Assembly (NCBI RefSeq): GCF_036013645.1
Contig: NZ_CP107869.1
Coordinates: 5,208,001 to 5,272,000, forward strand
From: Streptomyces sp. NBC_00490
GTDB lineage: Bacteria > Actinomycetota > Actinomycetes > Streptomycetales > Streptomycetaceae
DNA length: 64,000 bases
Direction of reading: 5' to 3'
Part shown: positions 35,980 through 45,294 of the stretch, piece after piece
How positions within the stretch are numbered: position 1 is the first letter of the stretch
Layout of the letters: the number at the start of each line of letters is the position of its first letter
Made by a program: the position numbers and the translations under genes
Notes under the pieces: generated by a model
Database searches by the model: none
What the model saw: only the letters and a program-made list of their open reading frames with translations
What the model was told of the DNA's origin: nothing

Positions 35980-37257
35980 GTGATTGACCTTCGCCTGCTC
36001 CGTGAGGACCCCGACCGAGTGCGCGCGTCCCAGCGCGCCCGTGGAGAGGACGTCGCGCTCGTCGACGCCCTCCTGTCTGCCGACGAGCGGCGCAGGTCGT
36101 CCGGCGTCCGCTTCGACGAGCTGCGTTCCGAACAGAAGAACCTCGGCAAGCTCATCCCCAAGGCCTCCGGCGACGAGAAGGCCGAGCTCCTGAAGAAGGC
36201 GGGCCAGCTGGCCGCCGACGTCAAGGCGGCCGACGCCGAGCAGCACGAGGCCGACGAGGAGACCAAGCGCCTCGCCCTCCAGCTCGGCAACCTCGTCCAC
36301 CCCGACGTGCCCGTCGGCGGCGAGGAGGACTTCGTCGTCCTGGAGACGCACGGCACCATCCGCGACTTCGGCGCCGAGGGCTTCGAGCCCAAGGACCACC
36401 TGGAGCTCGGCGAGTCGCTGGGCGCCATCGACGTCGAGCGCGGCGCCAAGGTCTCCGGCTCGCGCTTCTACTACCTCACGGGTGTCGGCGCGCTCCTGGA
36501 GCTCGCCCTAGTCAACGCGGCGATCGCCCAGGCCACCGAGGCCGGCTTCATCCCGATGCTCACCCCCGCGCTGGTCCGCCCGCGTGCCATGGAGGGCACC
36601 GGCTTCCTCGGCCAGGCCGCGGAGAACGTGTACCACCTGGAGAAGGACGACTACTACCTGGTCGGCACCTCCGAGGTCCCGCTCGCCGCGTACCACATGG
36701 ACGAGATCCTCGACGCCGACAAGCTGCCGCTGCGCTACGCCGGCTTCTCGCCGTGCTTCCGCCGCGAGGCCGGCACCTACGGCAAGGACACGCGGGGCAT
36801 CTTCCGCGTCCACCAGTTCGACAAGGTCGAGATGTTCTCGTACGTCGCCCCCGAGGACGCCGAGAACGAGCACCAGCGGCTCCTGGACTGGGAGAAGCAG
36901 TGGCTGACCGGCCTGGAGCTGCCCTTCCAGGTCATCGACGTGGCCTCGGGCGACCTCGGCGCGTCGGCGTCCCGCAAGTTCGACTGCGAGGCGTGGATCC
37001 CGACCCAGGGCAAGTACCGCGAGCTGACCTCGGCGTCCAACTGCGACAGCTTCCAGGCCCGCCGTCTTTCGGTGCGCCAGCGTGACGGCAAGAAGGTGCA
37101 GCCGCTCGCCACGCTCAACGGCACGCTGTGCGCCGTACCGCGCACGATCGTGGCGCTCCTGGAGAACCACCAGCAGGCCGACGGCTCCGTGTACGTGCCG
37201 CCGGTGCTGCGTCCGTACCTGGGCGGGCGTGAGGTGCTGGAGCCCGTTGCCAAGTGA
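35980..37257 (+). CDS. serS: seryl-tRNA synthetase
   Basis: A 425-residue class II synthetase that charges tRNA-Ser; both tRNA-Ser genes of the window are close. The N-terminal long coiled-coil arm covers about 25-105. Motif 2 is [25 protein letters not shown] and motif 3 lies in [23 protein letters not shown] and the Ser-binding region are present. GTG 35980 matches the family start [11 protein letters not shown]. The stop overlaps the next GTG by GTGA, coupling it to a HAD phosphatase gene. Confidence 0.97.
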   Translation: MIDLRLLREDPDRVRASQRARGEDVALVDALLSADERRRSSGVRFDELRSEQKNLGKLIPKASGDEKAELLKKAGQLAADVKAADAEQHEADEETKRLALQLGNLVHPDVPVGGEEDFVVLETHGTIRDFGAEGFEPKDHLELGESLGAIDVERGAKVSGSRFYYLTGVGALLELALVNAAIAQATEAGFIPMLTPALVRPRAMEGTGFLGQAAENVYHLEKDDYYLVGTSEVPLAAYHMDEILDADKLPLRYAGFSPCFRREAGTYGKDTRGIFRVHQFDKVEMFSYVAPEDAENEHQRLLDWEKQWLTGLELPFQVIDVASGDLGASASRKFDCEAWIPTQGKYRELTSASNCDSFQARRLSVRQRDGKKVQPLATLNGTLCAVPRTIVALLENHQQADGSVYVPPVLRPYLGGREVLEPVAK

Positions 37258-38063
37258 GTACGGCCGCTGAGTTTCCCTTCAAGCTGATCGCGACCGACCT
37301 CGACGGAACGCTCCTGCGCTCCGACGAGTCGGTCTCGCAGCGCACGCGTGCCGCCCTCGCGGCGGCGACCGAGGCCGGTGCGGCGCACATCGTCGTCACC
37401 GGCCGCGCGGTGCCGTGGACGCGGCACATCCTCGACGACCTCGGCTATGACGGGCTCGCGGTCTGCGGGCAGGGCGGGCAGGTGTACCACGCCGGGGAGC
37501 ATCGGCTGCTGACGTCGGTGACGCTCGACCGGCAGCTGGCGGGGGTCGCGCTGGCCAAGATCGAGGCGGAGGTCGGACCGCTGTACCTGGCGGCGAGCCG
37601 GGACGGTCTCGACGGTGCGGTGCTGGTGGGGCAGGGGTACGCGCTCACCGGGGACCTGCCCGCGACGCCGTTCACGGATGCGGCCGATCTGTGGTCCGCG
37701 CCGCTGAACAAGATCTACATCCAGCATCCGCAGCTGTCGGACGACGAGCTGGCGGAGGCGTCCCGGCGGGCGGCGGGCGGCTTCGTGTCCGTCGCGATGG
37801 CCGGTGCGGGGATCGTCGAGCTGCTGCCGTTGGGGCTGTCGAAGGCGACGGGACTGTCGCTGGCGGCCCGCCGGCTCGGTCTGAAGGCCGCGGACACGAT
37901 CGCCTTCGGTGACATGCCGAATGATGTGCCGATGTTCGGGTGGGCCGCTCGGGGCGTGGCCATGGGCAATGCGCACGAGGAGCTCAAGGCGGTGGCCGAC
38001 GAGGTGACCGCGTCCAACGAGGACGACGGGATCGCGGAGGTCCTGGAGCGTCTGCTGGGTTGA
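37254..38063 (+). CDS. Cof-type HAD phosphatase
   Basis: A 269-residue haloacid dehalogenase hydrolase of subclass IIB. Motif I is [11 protein letters not shown] (nucleophile Asp), the conserved Lys lies in [10 protein letters not shown], and motif IV is [11 protein letters not shown]. Such enzymes dephosphorylate sugar phosphates or flavin and PLP-type metabolites; the substrate is unknown. It is coupled to serS by a GTGA overlap. A paralogue with the same motifs is encoded at 48445-49311. Confidence 0.9.
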   Translation: MSTAAEFPFKLIATDLDGTLLRSDESVSQRTRAALAAATEAGAAHIVVTGRAVPWTRHILDDLGYDGLAVCGQGGQVYHAGEHRLLTSVTLDRQLAGVALAKIEAEVGPLYLAASRDGLDGAVLVGQGYALTGDLPATPFTDAADLWSAPLNKIYIQHPQLSDDELAEASRRAAGGFVSVAMAGAGIVELLPLGLSKATGLSLAARRLGLKAADTIAFGDMPNDVPMFGWAARGVAMGNAHEELKAVADEVTASNEDDGIAEVLERLLG

Positions 38064-38178
38064 GGTTGTCGGGTGACTGCGGGCCGTCTGTGGCTGGTCG
38101 CGCCCACGCGGCGGTAGCCGCAGATCGACACAGCCCCGCGCCCCCAGGTGGGTCCTGTGCCGTGTGCTTCAACGTCTT

Positions 38179-38264
<86 letters not shown>

Positions 38265-38408
38265 GGGTGGGCGGCCCACGCGAGAGCGACATCGCGTGCT
38301 CGAAGCGGCCGCCCCGGGCAGCTCCCGAGCGAGCGGGTCCGACGGTGGCGTAACTACACCGGAACCCGCCACGGACTGCCCTGAAGGGAGCTGGACGTAC
38401 TGTCGTGC

Positions 38409-38507
38409 ATGGACATCGTCCACCTCCTCTCCCAGAACGTGGCGCCGGAGTCACTCTCCGGCGTGGACACAACCATCGTGCCTGTACGCCGAGTTGGACG
38501 CCACTGA
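38409..38507 (+). CDS. candidate 32-residue small protein
   Basis: ATG 38409 opens MDIVHLLSQNVAPES and the frame stops at 38505-38507. Third codon positions are mostly G or C. A TACTGT -10-like box (38398-38403) is 5 nt upstream, so it could be leaderless. It lies between tRNA-Ser and the convergent 77-residue protein gene. No homology is known to me and it may be chance. Confidence 0.35.
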   Translation: MDIVHLLSQNVAPESLSGVDTTIVPVRRVGRH

Positions 38508-38529
38508 TTAAAAGCGGCCGGGTGTTCGC

Positions 38530-38763
38530 CTACCGCCGCCACCACTTGCGGCGCGCCTTGCTGAAGAACCAGCCCGCGGGCGGCTCGTCGGAACGCCACG
38601 GCTGCGGCTCGGGCTGCTCGCCGCGCCAGCGGGCGGCGAGCATACGGGCCCGGGCGGACGGCTCGGAGGACTCCGCCGAGCGTATGAAGTCCTCGTCCAG
38701 GACAAGGCCGTCCCAGGTGTCGTCCCCGGATCGGGCCCGCCCGTCGTGGTGCGCGTCCGCCAT
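38530..38763 (-). CDS. small conserved hypothetical protein
   Basis: A 77-residue cytoplasmic protein with a good ribosome site, GAGGAGG, about 8 nt before ATG 38763. An acidic first half (GDDTWDGLVLDEDFIRSA) is followed by a Trp-rich basic tail (PPAGWFFSKARRKWWRR). It resembles small Streptomyces proteins of unknown role. It is 79 bp from the end of the ABC exporter operon and reads the same way, so it may be its last gene. Confidence 0.75.
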   Translation of the reverse strand: MADAHHDGRARSGDDTWDGLVLDEDFIRSAESSEPSARARMLAARWRGEQPEPQPWRSDEPPAGWFFSKARRKWWRR

Positions 38764-38842
38764 CCCCGTTCCTCCTCGCAGTGCTTCCCTGCTGCCCAGT
38801 CTGCCCGGGCAGTGGTGAAGTCCCGGTCAATAAGCCCGGCGT

Positions 38843-39562
38843 CTACTCCTCGCCCGCCAGCGTCAGCGTCCGCAGCTTCTGTCCCGCGTACCAGGTGGCG
38901 AGCACGGTCACCGCGACCAGCAGCACCGTGGCCGTCGTCAGCCCGACGTCCGAGGTGACCAGGTCCCCGCCGGCGACCTTCTGAGCCACCGCCAGCGACC
39001 ACTGCTGGACGCTGAGCGTGCGCGCCCCGGCGACCAGGGAGCCGAACAGGGCCTCCCAGACAAGGGCGTAGACGAGACCGAAGACCACCGCGTGCCGGGA
39101 CACCGTGCCCAGCAGCAGGAACAGCGCGGCATAGGCGATGGAGGAGACCAGCGCGGCCACCGTGTAGGCGACGGCGATCTGCTGGCCGTTGCCGTTGAGG
39201 ATGAAGCCCGCGATCAGGGTCGGCAGCGCCGAGAACACCATGGTCACGGCGACCGCGACGATCAGCTTGGTAAAGATGATCGTCGGCCGTTTGATCGGCT
39301 TGGACAGCAGATACACCACCGAGCCGTCGTCGATCTCCGGGCCGATCGCGCCCGTGCCGGCGATGACACCGATGATCGGCACCATCGTGGCCAGCGCGAG
39401 GCCGCCCAGGAGGTCGGCCGTGGTCTGGTCGTCGGCGCCCACCAGAGCCCGAACGATCACGGAGATCAGGATCAGCAGTGCGGGCAGGGCGCCCAGGATG
39501 AGGGCCCGGCGCCGGCCGAGCAGGGCCCGGTAGGTGAGTCGGGCGACTGTGGGGTCGTACAT
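38843..39562 (-). CDS. ABC-2 type permease
   Basis: A 239-residue membrane protein with about six helices and an ABC-2 permease pattern (a long first loop, then paired helices ending VTVLATWYAGQKLRTL). GGAGG lies 6 nt before ATG 39562. It follows the ATPase encoded at 39573-40484 with a 10-bp gap, and the two probably form one exporter. Its paralogous set is encoded immediately upstream. Confidence 0.88.
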   Translation of the reverse strand: MYDPTVARLTYRALLGRRRALILGALPALLILISVIVRALVGADDQTTADLLGGLALATMVPIIGVIAGTGAIGPEIDDGSVVYLLSKPIKRPTIIFTKLIVAVAVTMVFSALPTLIAGFILNGNGQQIAVAYTVAALVSSIAYAALFLLLGTVSRHAVVFGLVYALVWEALFGSLVAGARTLSVQQWSLAVAQKVAGGDLVTSDVGLTTATVLLVAVTVLATWYAGQKLRTLTLAGEE

Positions 39563-39572
39563 CTTGGGCCTC

Positions 39573-40484
39573 CTACGCCGCGACCAGATACGAGAACACG
39601 GACTCGAGGGACTCGTCGGACGGCGAGACCGTGAGCAGCCGGATGCCGTGGTCGCGGGCGACCTTGGGCAGCAGCGCGGTGAAACGGCCGAAGTCGACGG
39701 CCTGGACGCGCAACGCGCCCTCCGCCAGGTCGACTTCGATGCCGGACGTCGACGGGTCGGCGATCAGCGCGGCCGCGAGGGCGCGGTCGTCGCTGGAGCG
39801 CACCAGATATCGGTGCGGCCGGTCGGTCATCAGACGGCGGATCTTGCGGAAGTCACCGCTGGCCGCGTGGCGTCCGGCCACCACGACCTCGATGTGCCAG
39901 GCGAGTTGCTCGACCTCTTCGAGGATGTGGGAGGAGAACAGCACCGTGCGGCCCTCGTCGCCCATCCGTCGCAGCAGGTCCATGAGCTGCATGCGCTGAC
40001 GCGGGTCCATCCCGTTGAAGGGCTCGTCGAGGAGGAGCAGCGACGGGTCGTGGACGAGGGCGCTGGCCATCTTCACGCGCTGGCGCATGCCCTTGGAGTA
40101 CGTCTGGATCTTGCGGTCCTGCGCGTACTCCATCTCGACCGTGGCCAGCGCCTTCTGGGCGGCCTTGGCCCCCAGACCGTGCAACTCGGCGTTGGCGACG
40201 ACGAATTCACGGCCGGTGAGGAAGTCGTACATCGCCTCGCGCTCGGGGACGATGCCGATGTGCTTGTAGATGTCCTCGTTGCGCCACACCTGCTGGCCGT
40301 CGAGGGTGACGGTGCCGGTGGAGGGCGCGAGGAAGCCGCCCATCATGTTGATCAGGGTGGACTTACCGGCGCCGTTGGGGCCGAGAAGGCCGGTGACGCC
40401 GGGGCCGATCGTCATGGTGATGTCGTTGACGGCGACCACGTTGCCGAACCAGCGCGAGACGTGGTCGATGTTGAGCGTGGTCAC
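39573..40484 (-). CDS. ABC transporter ATP-binding protein
   Basis: A 303-residue ABC ATPase of the ABC-2 export (CcmA-like) class. Walker A is GPNGAGKST, the signature is YSKGMRQRVK, Walker B LLLLDEPFNGMD, and the switch His lies in FSSHILEEVE. The C-terminal 80 residues form an accessory domain. GTG 40484 overlaps the stop of the upstream permease gene (GTGA). Four genes, 42368 down to 38843, form a tight operon of two ATPase/permease pairs. Confidence 0.93.
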   Translation of the reverse strand: MTTLNIDHVSRWFGNVVAVNDITMTIGPGVTGLLGPNGAGKSTLINMMGGFLAPSTGTVTLDGQQVWRNEDIYKHIGIVPEREAMYDFLTGREFVVANAELHGLGAKAAQKALATVEMEYAQDRKIQTYSKGMRQRVKMASALVHDPSLLLLDEPFNGMDPRQRMQLMDLLRRMGDEGRTVLFSSHILEEVEQLAWHIEVVVAGRHAASGDFRKIRRLMTDRPHRYLVRSSDDRALAAALIADPSTSGIEVDLAEGALRVQAVDFGRFTALLPKVARDHGIRLLTVSPSDESLESVFSYLVAA

Positions 40485-41398
40485 AGTCCGACCTTTCGGT
40501 AGCGGCGCAGCAGCAGGCCGTAGCAGGCGGCGATGAGGCCGAGGACGGCCAGGACGTAGACCACGCCCTCGCCGTTCGAAGGACCTACCGCGCCGGGGAA
40601 GGCCGAGGTCGCGCCGAGGAACGCGGTCTGCAGTCCGTCGATGAGGGTGACCGGGGAGAACAGGCCGATCCACGGGACGGCGTCCGAGCTGCCCTGGGCG
40701 TCGGCGATGGCCTGGAGCGTGGAGACCGCTCCGTAGGAGATCGTCATGACGGCGATCACGGCCGCGATGCCGAAGCCGCGGCGCGGCGTGACCGAGGCGA
40801 TGACCAGACCGATGCCGGCGAACAGCAGCGAGAGCAGTGCCACCGAGACCAGTCCCTGTGCGAATCCCTTGGTCTGGTCGGCGAAGTCCAGCTTGGCCAG
40901 CAGTGCGCCCACATAGAGCACGACCAGAGGGGCGGCGGTGAGGATGAACATCGCCGAGGCCAGCGCCGCGTACTTCGCGCGGACGTAGTCGGCGGTCTCG
41001 ATCGGCCGCGAGAAGTACAGCGGCACGGTCTTGAAGCGCAGGTCCCGCGAGACGGACTGGGGTGCCTGGGAGGCGATGTAGAGGCTGATGACGGCCTGCA
41101 TGACGATCGCGTAGCGCGTGTAGTCGACGGGCAGGTCGTTGGCCTTGGTGGCGACCGCGACGGCGACCATGATGGCCGCGGGCACGCACATCACCACGAA
41201 CAGCAGCATCGGCAGCACCTTGGACTTCACCGACCGGCCGAGGCCGTAGGAGCCGCGCAGGGACTGCGAGTAGAGGGAGCGGGTGGCGTAGGAGCGGCCG
41301 AGTCGGGGGCCGTCATAGGTGCGGTAGCCGATGTTGTGGATGCGGGTCTGGTCACCCGGTGTCGCGACCGGTGTCGACAGAGGCTGCTCAACTGCCAT
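40481..41398 (-). CDS. ABC-2 type permease
   Basis: A 305-residue membrane protein with about six helices after a cytoplasmic N-terminus (RIHNIGYRTYDGPRLGR). It overlaps its ATPase partner by 11 bp and the next ATPase by 4 bp. A long cytoplasmic region between helices 2 and 3 contains SRDLRFKTVPLYFSRP, common in exporters of this group. The substrate is unknown; lipids, peptides or antibiotics are typical. Confidence 0.88.
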   Translation of the reverse strand: MAVEQPLSTPVATPGDQTRIHNIGYRTYDGPRLGRSYATRSLYSQSLRGSYGLGRSVKSKVLPMLLFVVMCVPAAIMVAVAVATKANDLPVDYTRYAIVMQAVISLYIASQAPQSVSRDLRFKTVPLYFSRPIETADYVRAKYAALASAMFILTAAPLVVLYVGALLAKLDFADQTKGFAQGLVSVALLSLLFAGIGLVIASVTPRRGFGIAAVIAVMTISYGAVSTLQAIADAQGSSDAVPWIGLFSPVTLIDGLQTAFLGATSAFPGAVGPSNGEGVVYVLAVLGLIAACYGLLLRRYRKVGL

Positions 41399-42368
41399 GG
41401 CCGACGGCCTCCTTCCGCTGCTCGCTGGTGTCCTGGTCGTCGGTAAAGACCTCGGAGATGTGATGCCGGCGCTGCTCCATGCGGACCAGGCCGAGGCCGA
41501 GGTCGGCGACCGCGTCCCGGACGACGTCGTACGTCTCCTCGCCCTGTGCGGTCAGCAGCAGGATGTGGCCGGCGCCCGGCAGGGCGCTGTTCGCGTCGAG
41601 GACTTCCACCCCGCGCGCGTGGAGCGCTTCTCGTACCGCGCGGGTGCCGTCGGGGTGCGCGTCGGTGTCGGTGACCTCGATCGCCAGGGTGGTCGTGGTC
41701 TGGGTGAAGTCGGTGGTGGAGCTGGAGCGCAGCAGCTTGCCGCCGTCCACGACGACGACGTGGTCGCAGGTGCGTTCCAGTTCGCCCAGCAGGTGCGAGG
41801 TGACCAGGACCGAGATGCCGAAGTCGGTGTAGATACGCCGGATCAGGCCCAGCATGTCGTCGCGGCCGACCGGGTCGAGGCCGTTGGTCGGCTCGTCCAG
41901 GAAGACCAGCTGCGGGTCGTGGACCAGGGCCTGGGCCAGCTTCACGCGCTGCTTCATGCCGGTGGAGTAGCCGCCGATGGGGCGGTACCGCTCCTCGTAC
42001 AGCCCGACGTGGCGCAGCGTGTCGGCGGTGCGTTCGCGCGCGGCGGCGGGCGGCAGGCCGGACATGCGCGCCATGTGGACGACGAACTCGGTCGCCGAGA
42101 CGTCGGGCGGCAGACAGTCGTGCTCCGGCATGTACCCCACGCGCTCACGAATGGCGCCGCCCTTGGTGGCGACGTCGAGTCCGAGCACTTCGGCACGGCC
42201 CTCCGTGGCGGGGGACAGACCCAGCAGGATCTTGATCAGTGTGGACTTGCCGGCTCCGTTTGCTCCGACGAGTCCGGTCACACCGGGCCCGACGTCGACG
42301 GAGAGCCGGTCAAGCGCGGTCACCCGGGGGAACCGCTTGCTCAGGCTTTCGGTCGCGATCACAGTCAC
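41388..42368 (-). CDS. ABC transporter ATP-binding protein
   Basis: A 326-residue ABC ATPase with GANGAGKST, YSTGMKQRVK, LVFLDEPTNGLD and TSHLLGELE. I choose GTG 42368 because TACCGT (42376-42381 on the minus strand) lies 7 nt upstream, giving a leaderless mRNA; longer starts add a non-conserved basic stretch. It is first in the double exporter operon. Confidence 0.9.
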   Translation of the reverse strand: MTVIATESLSKRFPRVTALDRLSVDVGPGVTGLVGANGAGKSTLIKILLGLSPATEGRAEVLGLDVATKGGAIRERVGYMPEHDCLPPDVSATEFVVHMARMSGLPPAAARERTADTLRHVGLYEERYRPIGGYSTGMKQRVKLAQALVHDPQLVFLDEPTNGLDPVGRDDMLGLIRRIYTDFGISVLVTSHLLGELERTCDHVVVVDGGKLLRSSSTTDFTQTTTTLAIEVTDTDAHPDGTRAVREALHARGVEVLDANSALPGAGHILLLTAQGEETYDVVRDAVADLGLGLVRMEQRRHHISEVFTDDQDTSEQRKEAVGHGS

Positions 42369-42375
42369 GAGATAG

Positions 42376-42381
42376 ACGGTA
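42376..42381 (-). promoter_or_regulatory. -10 box of the double ABC exporter operon
   Basis: On the minus strand TACCGT is separated from the GTG start codon by CTATCTC. The first transcribed base would be at or next to the start codon. Confidence 0.5.
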
Positions 42382-42601
42382 GTGACGCGGACCACGCCGG
42401 TCGTCACACCGCAGAGCTGTCTTCGGGTCAGCCTCCAGACGTACGGGCCCGTAGGGGATGCCATGCCTGAGAGCTACGCGGGGGCGTTTTCCACAGGCCG
42501 CGACCCTGCTATTGACGCTGACTCTAACAACTGTCACATTCGGTGATGTCAAGTTACGGACACGTAGCGCAGTCGACGTGGACTGGGTGGGGCGGAGTGG
42601 C

Positions 42602-43444
42602 ATGACGACGGCAGTGACAGACGAACGGGCCGCTGAGCTGCGCGGGTTCAGAAAGGTCCAGCGGCTGGCGTACGAGTGCGCCGAGGCCGTCGCGGCCCGC
42701 CTCGAGCCGGGGGTGACCGAGCGTGAGGCGGCGCGGATGCAGCGCGAGTGGCTGGGCGAGCGCGGGGTGCGGGACTGGTTCCATCTGCCCTTCGCCTGGT
42801 TCGGGGACCGCACGGCGTTCGTGAACTTCCGCGTCCCGCTGCAGTTCTTCCCCACGAACCGCAGGCTGGAGCCGGGCATGCCGTTCATCCTGGACATGGC
42901 CCCGGTCCACGAGGGCTTCACGGCGGACATCGGCTACTCGGGCTCGCTGGGCGTCAACCCGGTGCAGGACAAGCTGATGGACGACCTCCGGGCGCATCGC
43001 GAGCTGATCCTCTCCAAGGTGCGGGAGCGGCGGTCGCTGCGCGAGATCTACCAGGACGTCGACCGCCTCATGGTCCGCCAGGGCTACGCCAACCGGCACC
43101 GCGCGTATCCCTTCGGGGTGATCGCGCACAAGGTGGACCGGGTGCGGGAGCGCCGCTGGTCGCCGAAGGTCTTCGGCTTCGGCACCCAGTCCCTCAAGGG
43201 CCTGGCGGCCGACGCGCTGCACGGACATCGCGAGGGCTGGTCGCCGCTGTGGTCGCCGTACCGCTTCTCCGACCATCCGCCGCGGCCGGGTCTGTGGGCG
43301 GTCGAACCCCACCTCGGTTTCCGGGGCACGGGCGCGAAGTTCGAGGAGATCCTCGTCGTCACCGACTCCAAGGACCCCGGACAGAGCGCCTTCTGGCTGG
43401 ACGACGATCTGCCGCACGTGCGGCGCTGGACGGAGGGGGAGTGA
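42602..43444 (+). CDS. M24-family metallopeptidase (creatinase/aminopeptidase-like)
   Basis: A 280-residue pita-bread-fold protein. Likely metal ligands are Asp in FILDMAP and FTADIGYS, His in VIAHKVD, and Glu in VEPHLGF and FEEILVV. It lacks the N-terminal domain of aminopeptidase P and carries a family-specific insert (RWSPKVFGFGTQ). ATG 42602 follows GGAG. It overlaps the hydrolase/SDR fusion by GTGA, so the two probably act in one process; the substrate is unknown and may not be a peptide. Confidence 0.8.
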   Translation: MTTAVTDERAAELRGFRKVQRLAYECAEAVAARLEPGVTEREAARMQREWLGERGVRDWFHLPFAWFGDRTAFVNFRVPLQFFPTNRRLEPGMPFILDMAPVHEGFTADIGYSGSLGVNPVQDKLMDDLRAHRELILSKVRERRSLREIYQDVDRLMVRQGYANRHRAYPFGVIAHKVDRVRERRWSPKVFGFGTQSLKGLAADALHGHREGWSPLWSPYRFSDHPPRPGLWAVEPHLGFRGTGAKFEEILVVTDSKDPGQSAFWLDDDLPHVRRWTEGE

Positions 43445-45207
43445 GCGGCGTGACTCTTGAAGGTGCGCGCGAGCGCCGGGTGCGGACCGGCGGTATCGAG
43501 CTGTGTGTCGCCGAGCTGGGGGACCCGTCGTGGCCGACGGTCGTCCTGGTGCACGGCTATCCGGACAGCAAGGAGGTGTGGTCGCGGGTCGCGGCACGGC
43601 TGTCGGACCGCTTTCACGTCGTCCTCTACGACGTCCGGGGCCACGGCCGCTCGTCGGCGCCGCAGCCGCTGCGCGGCGGGTTCACCCTGGAGAAGCTGAC
43701 GGACGACTTCCTGGCTGTCGTGGACGCGGTCAGCCCGGACCGGCCGGTGCATCTGGTGGGCCACGACTGGGGTTCGGTCCAGGGCTGGGAGTTCACCACG
43801 GTCCGGCGCACCGAGGGCCGGATCGCCTCCTTCACCTCGATGTCCGGGCCGTCCCTGGACCACTTCGGGCACTGGATCAACGGCCGGATCAAGCGCCCCA
43901 CCCCACGCCGCGTCGGCCAGCTCCTCGGCCAGGGCGCCAAGTCCTGGTACGTGTACGCGCTGCACACGCCCGTGCTGCCCGAACTGGCCTGGCGCGGCCC
44001 GCTCGGCAAGGCCTGGCCGCGCCTCCTGGAGCGCGTCGAGCGGGTCCCCGGCGACGGCTACCCGACCTCCTCGCTGCCGACGGACGCGGCCCACGGGGCG
44101 TGGCTGTACCGGGACAACGTCCGCCCCCGTCTGCGCAGACCACGCCCGGACGCGTACGCCCACGCGCCCGTGCAGCTCATCACGCCGCTCGGCGACGCGT
44201 TCCTGTCGGAGTGGCTCTACGACCAACTGGAGCAGTGGGTCCCGCAGTTGACCCGGCGCACCCTCCAGGCACGGCACTGGATACCGCGCTCACGGCCCGA
44301 CCAACTGGCCTCCTGGATCACGGAGTTCGTCACCTCTGTGGAAGGCGGGCGCCCCGAAGCGGTGACGGTCACCGGCAAGTACGCCGACCGCTTCGGCGGG
44401 CAGCTCGTGCTCGTCACGGGTGCCGGCAGCGGCATCGGGCGGGCCACCGCCTACGCGTTCGCGGAATCCGGCGCACGCGTGATCGCCGTGGACCGGGACG
44501 CCGAAGGCGCGACCCGTACCGCCGAGATGTCCCGGCTGATCGGCTCCCCCGAGGCCTGGGCGGAGACCGTCGACGTCTCCGACGAGCAGGCCATGGAGAA
44601 ACTCGCCGCGAAGGTCGCCGCCGAGTACGGCGTGGTGGACGTCCTGGTGAACAACGCCGGGATCGGCCTGGGCGGCTCCTTCTTCGACACCAGCCCCGCG
44701 GACTGGAAGAAGGTCCTCGACGTCAACCTGTGGGGCGTCATCCACGGCTGCCGGCTGTTCGGCAGGCAGATGGCCGAGCGCGGACAGGGCGGCCACATCG
44801 TCAACACCGCGTCGGCGGCCGCCTATCAGCCCTCCAAGGCGCTGCCCGCCTACAGCACCTCCAAGGCGGCGGTGCTGATGCTCAGCGAGTGCCTGCGCGC
44901 GGAGCTGGCCGGACAGGGGATCGGGGTGAGCGCGATCTGCCCCGGCTTCGTCAACACCAACATCACCTCGACCGCACGCTTCGCCGGGGTGGACGCCGAC
45001 GAGGAGAAGCGGCGCCAGAAGCGGACCGCGCGGCTGTACGGACTGCGGAACTACCCGCCGGAGAAGGTCGCCGACGCGATCCTGCGGGCAGTCGTGCGCA
45101 ACGAGGCGGTGGTACCGGTGACACCCGAGGCCCGCGGCGCGCGCCTGCTGGCCCGGGTCTCACCGCGCGCGCTGCGGGCGATCGCGCGGCTGGAGCCACC
45201 GCTGTGA
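43441..45207 (+). CDS. EphD-like fusion of alpha/beta-hydrolase (epoxide hydrolase type) and SDR
   Basis: A 588-residue bifunctional protein. Residues 1 to about 310 form an alpha/beta-hydrolase whose nucleophile is Asp109 in VGHDWGS, the epoxide hydrolase/dehalogenase arrangement, with HGYPDS as the oxyanion motif. Residues 320-588 form a classical short-chain dehydrogenase: TGAGSGIG (near 326), NNAG, and the catalytic YSTSK (Tyr471, Lys475). Mycobacterium EphD has the same architecture and modifies mycolic acids, which Streptomyces lacks, so another lipid is expected. GTG 43441 overlaps the M24 stop. Confidence 0.88.
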   Translation: MSGVTLEGARERRVRTGGIELCVAELGDPSWPTVVLVHGYPDSKEVWSRVAARLSDRFHVVLYDVRGHGRSSAPQPLRGGFTLEKLTDDFLAVVDAVSPDRPVHLVGHDWGSVQGWEFTTVRRTEGRIASFTSMSGPSLDHFGHWINGRIKRPTPRRVGQLLGQGAKSWYVYALHTPVLPELAWRGPLGKAWPRLLERVERVPGDGYPTSSLPTDAAHGAWLYRDNVRPRLRRPRPDAYAHAPVQLITPLGDAFLSEWLYDQLEQWVPQLTRRTLQARHWIPRSRPDQLASWITEFVTSVEGGRPEAVTVTGKYADRFGGQLVLVTGAGSGIGRATAYAFAESGARVIAVDRDAEGATRTAEMSRLIGSPEAWAETVDVSDEQAMEKLAAKVAAEYGVVDVLVNNAGIGLGGSFFDTSPADWKKVLDVNLWGVIHGCRLFGRQMAERGQGGHIVNTASAAAYQPSKALPAYSTSKAAVLMLSECLRAELAGQGIGVSAICPGFVNTNITSTARFAGVDADEEKRRQKRTARLYGLRNYPPEKVADAILRAVVRNEAVVPVTPEARGARLLARVSPRALRAIARLEPPL

Positions 45208-45294
45208 GGTCCCTGGACGGCGTCCGCGGCGTGCCGTCGTCCTTCGGGCCCCTGCTCCGCCAGGCGGCATGAACGGCATCCAGAGGAGGGTCGT

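Noticed and set aside
42486..42496. TTTTCCACA as another DnaA box
   Set aside because: It is a lone site with a mismatch and is not part of a cluster.
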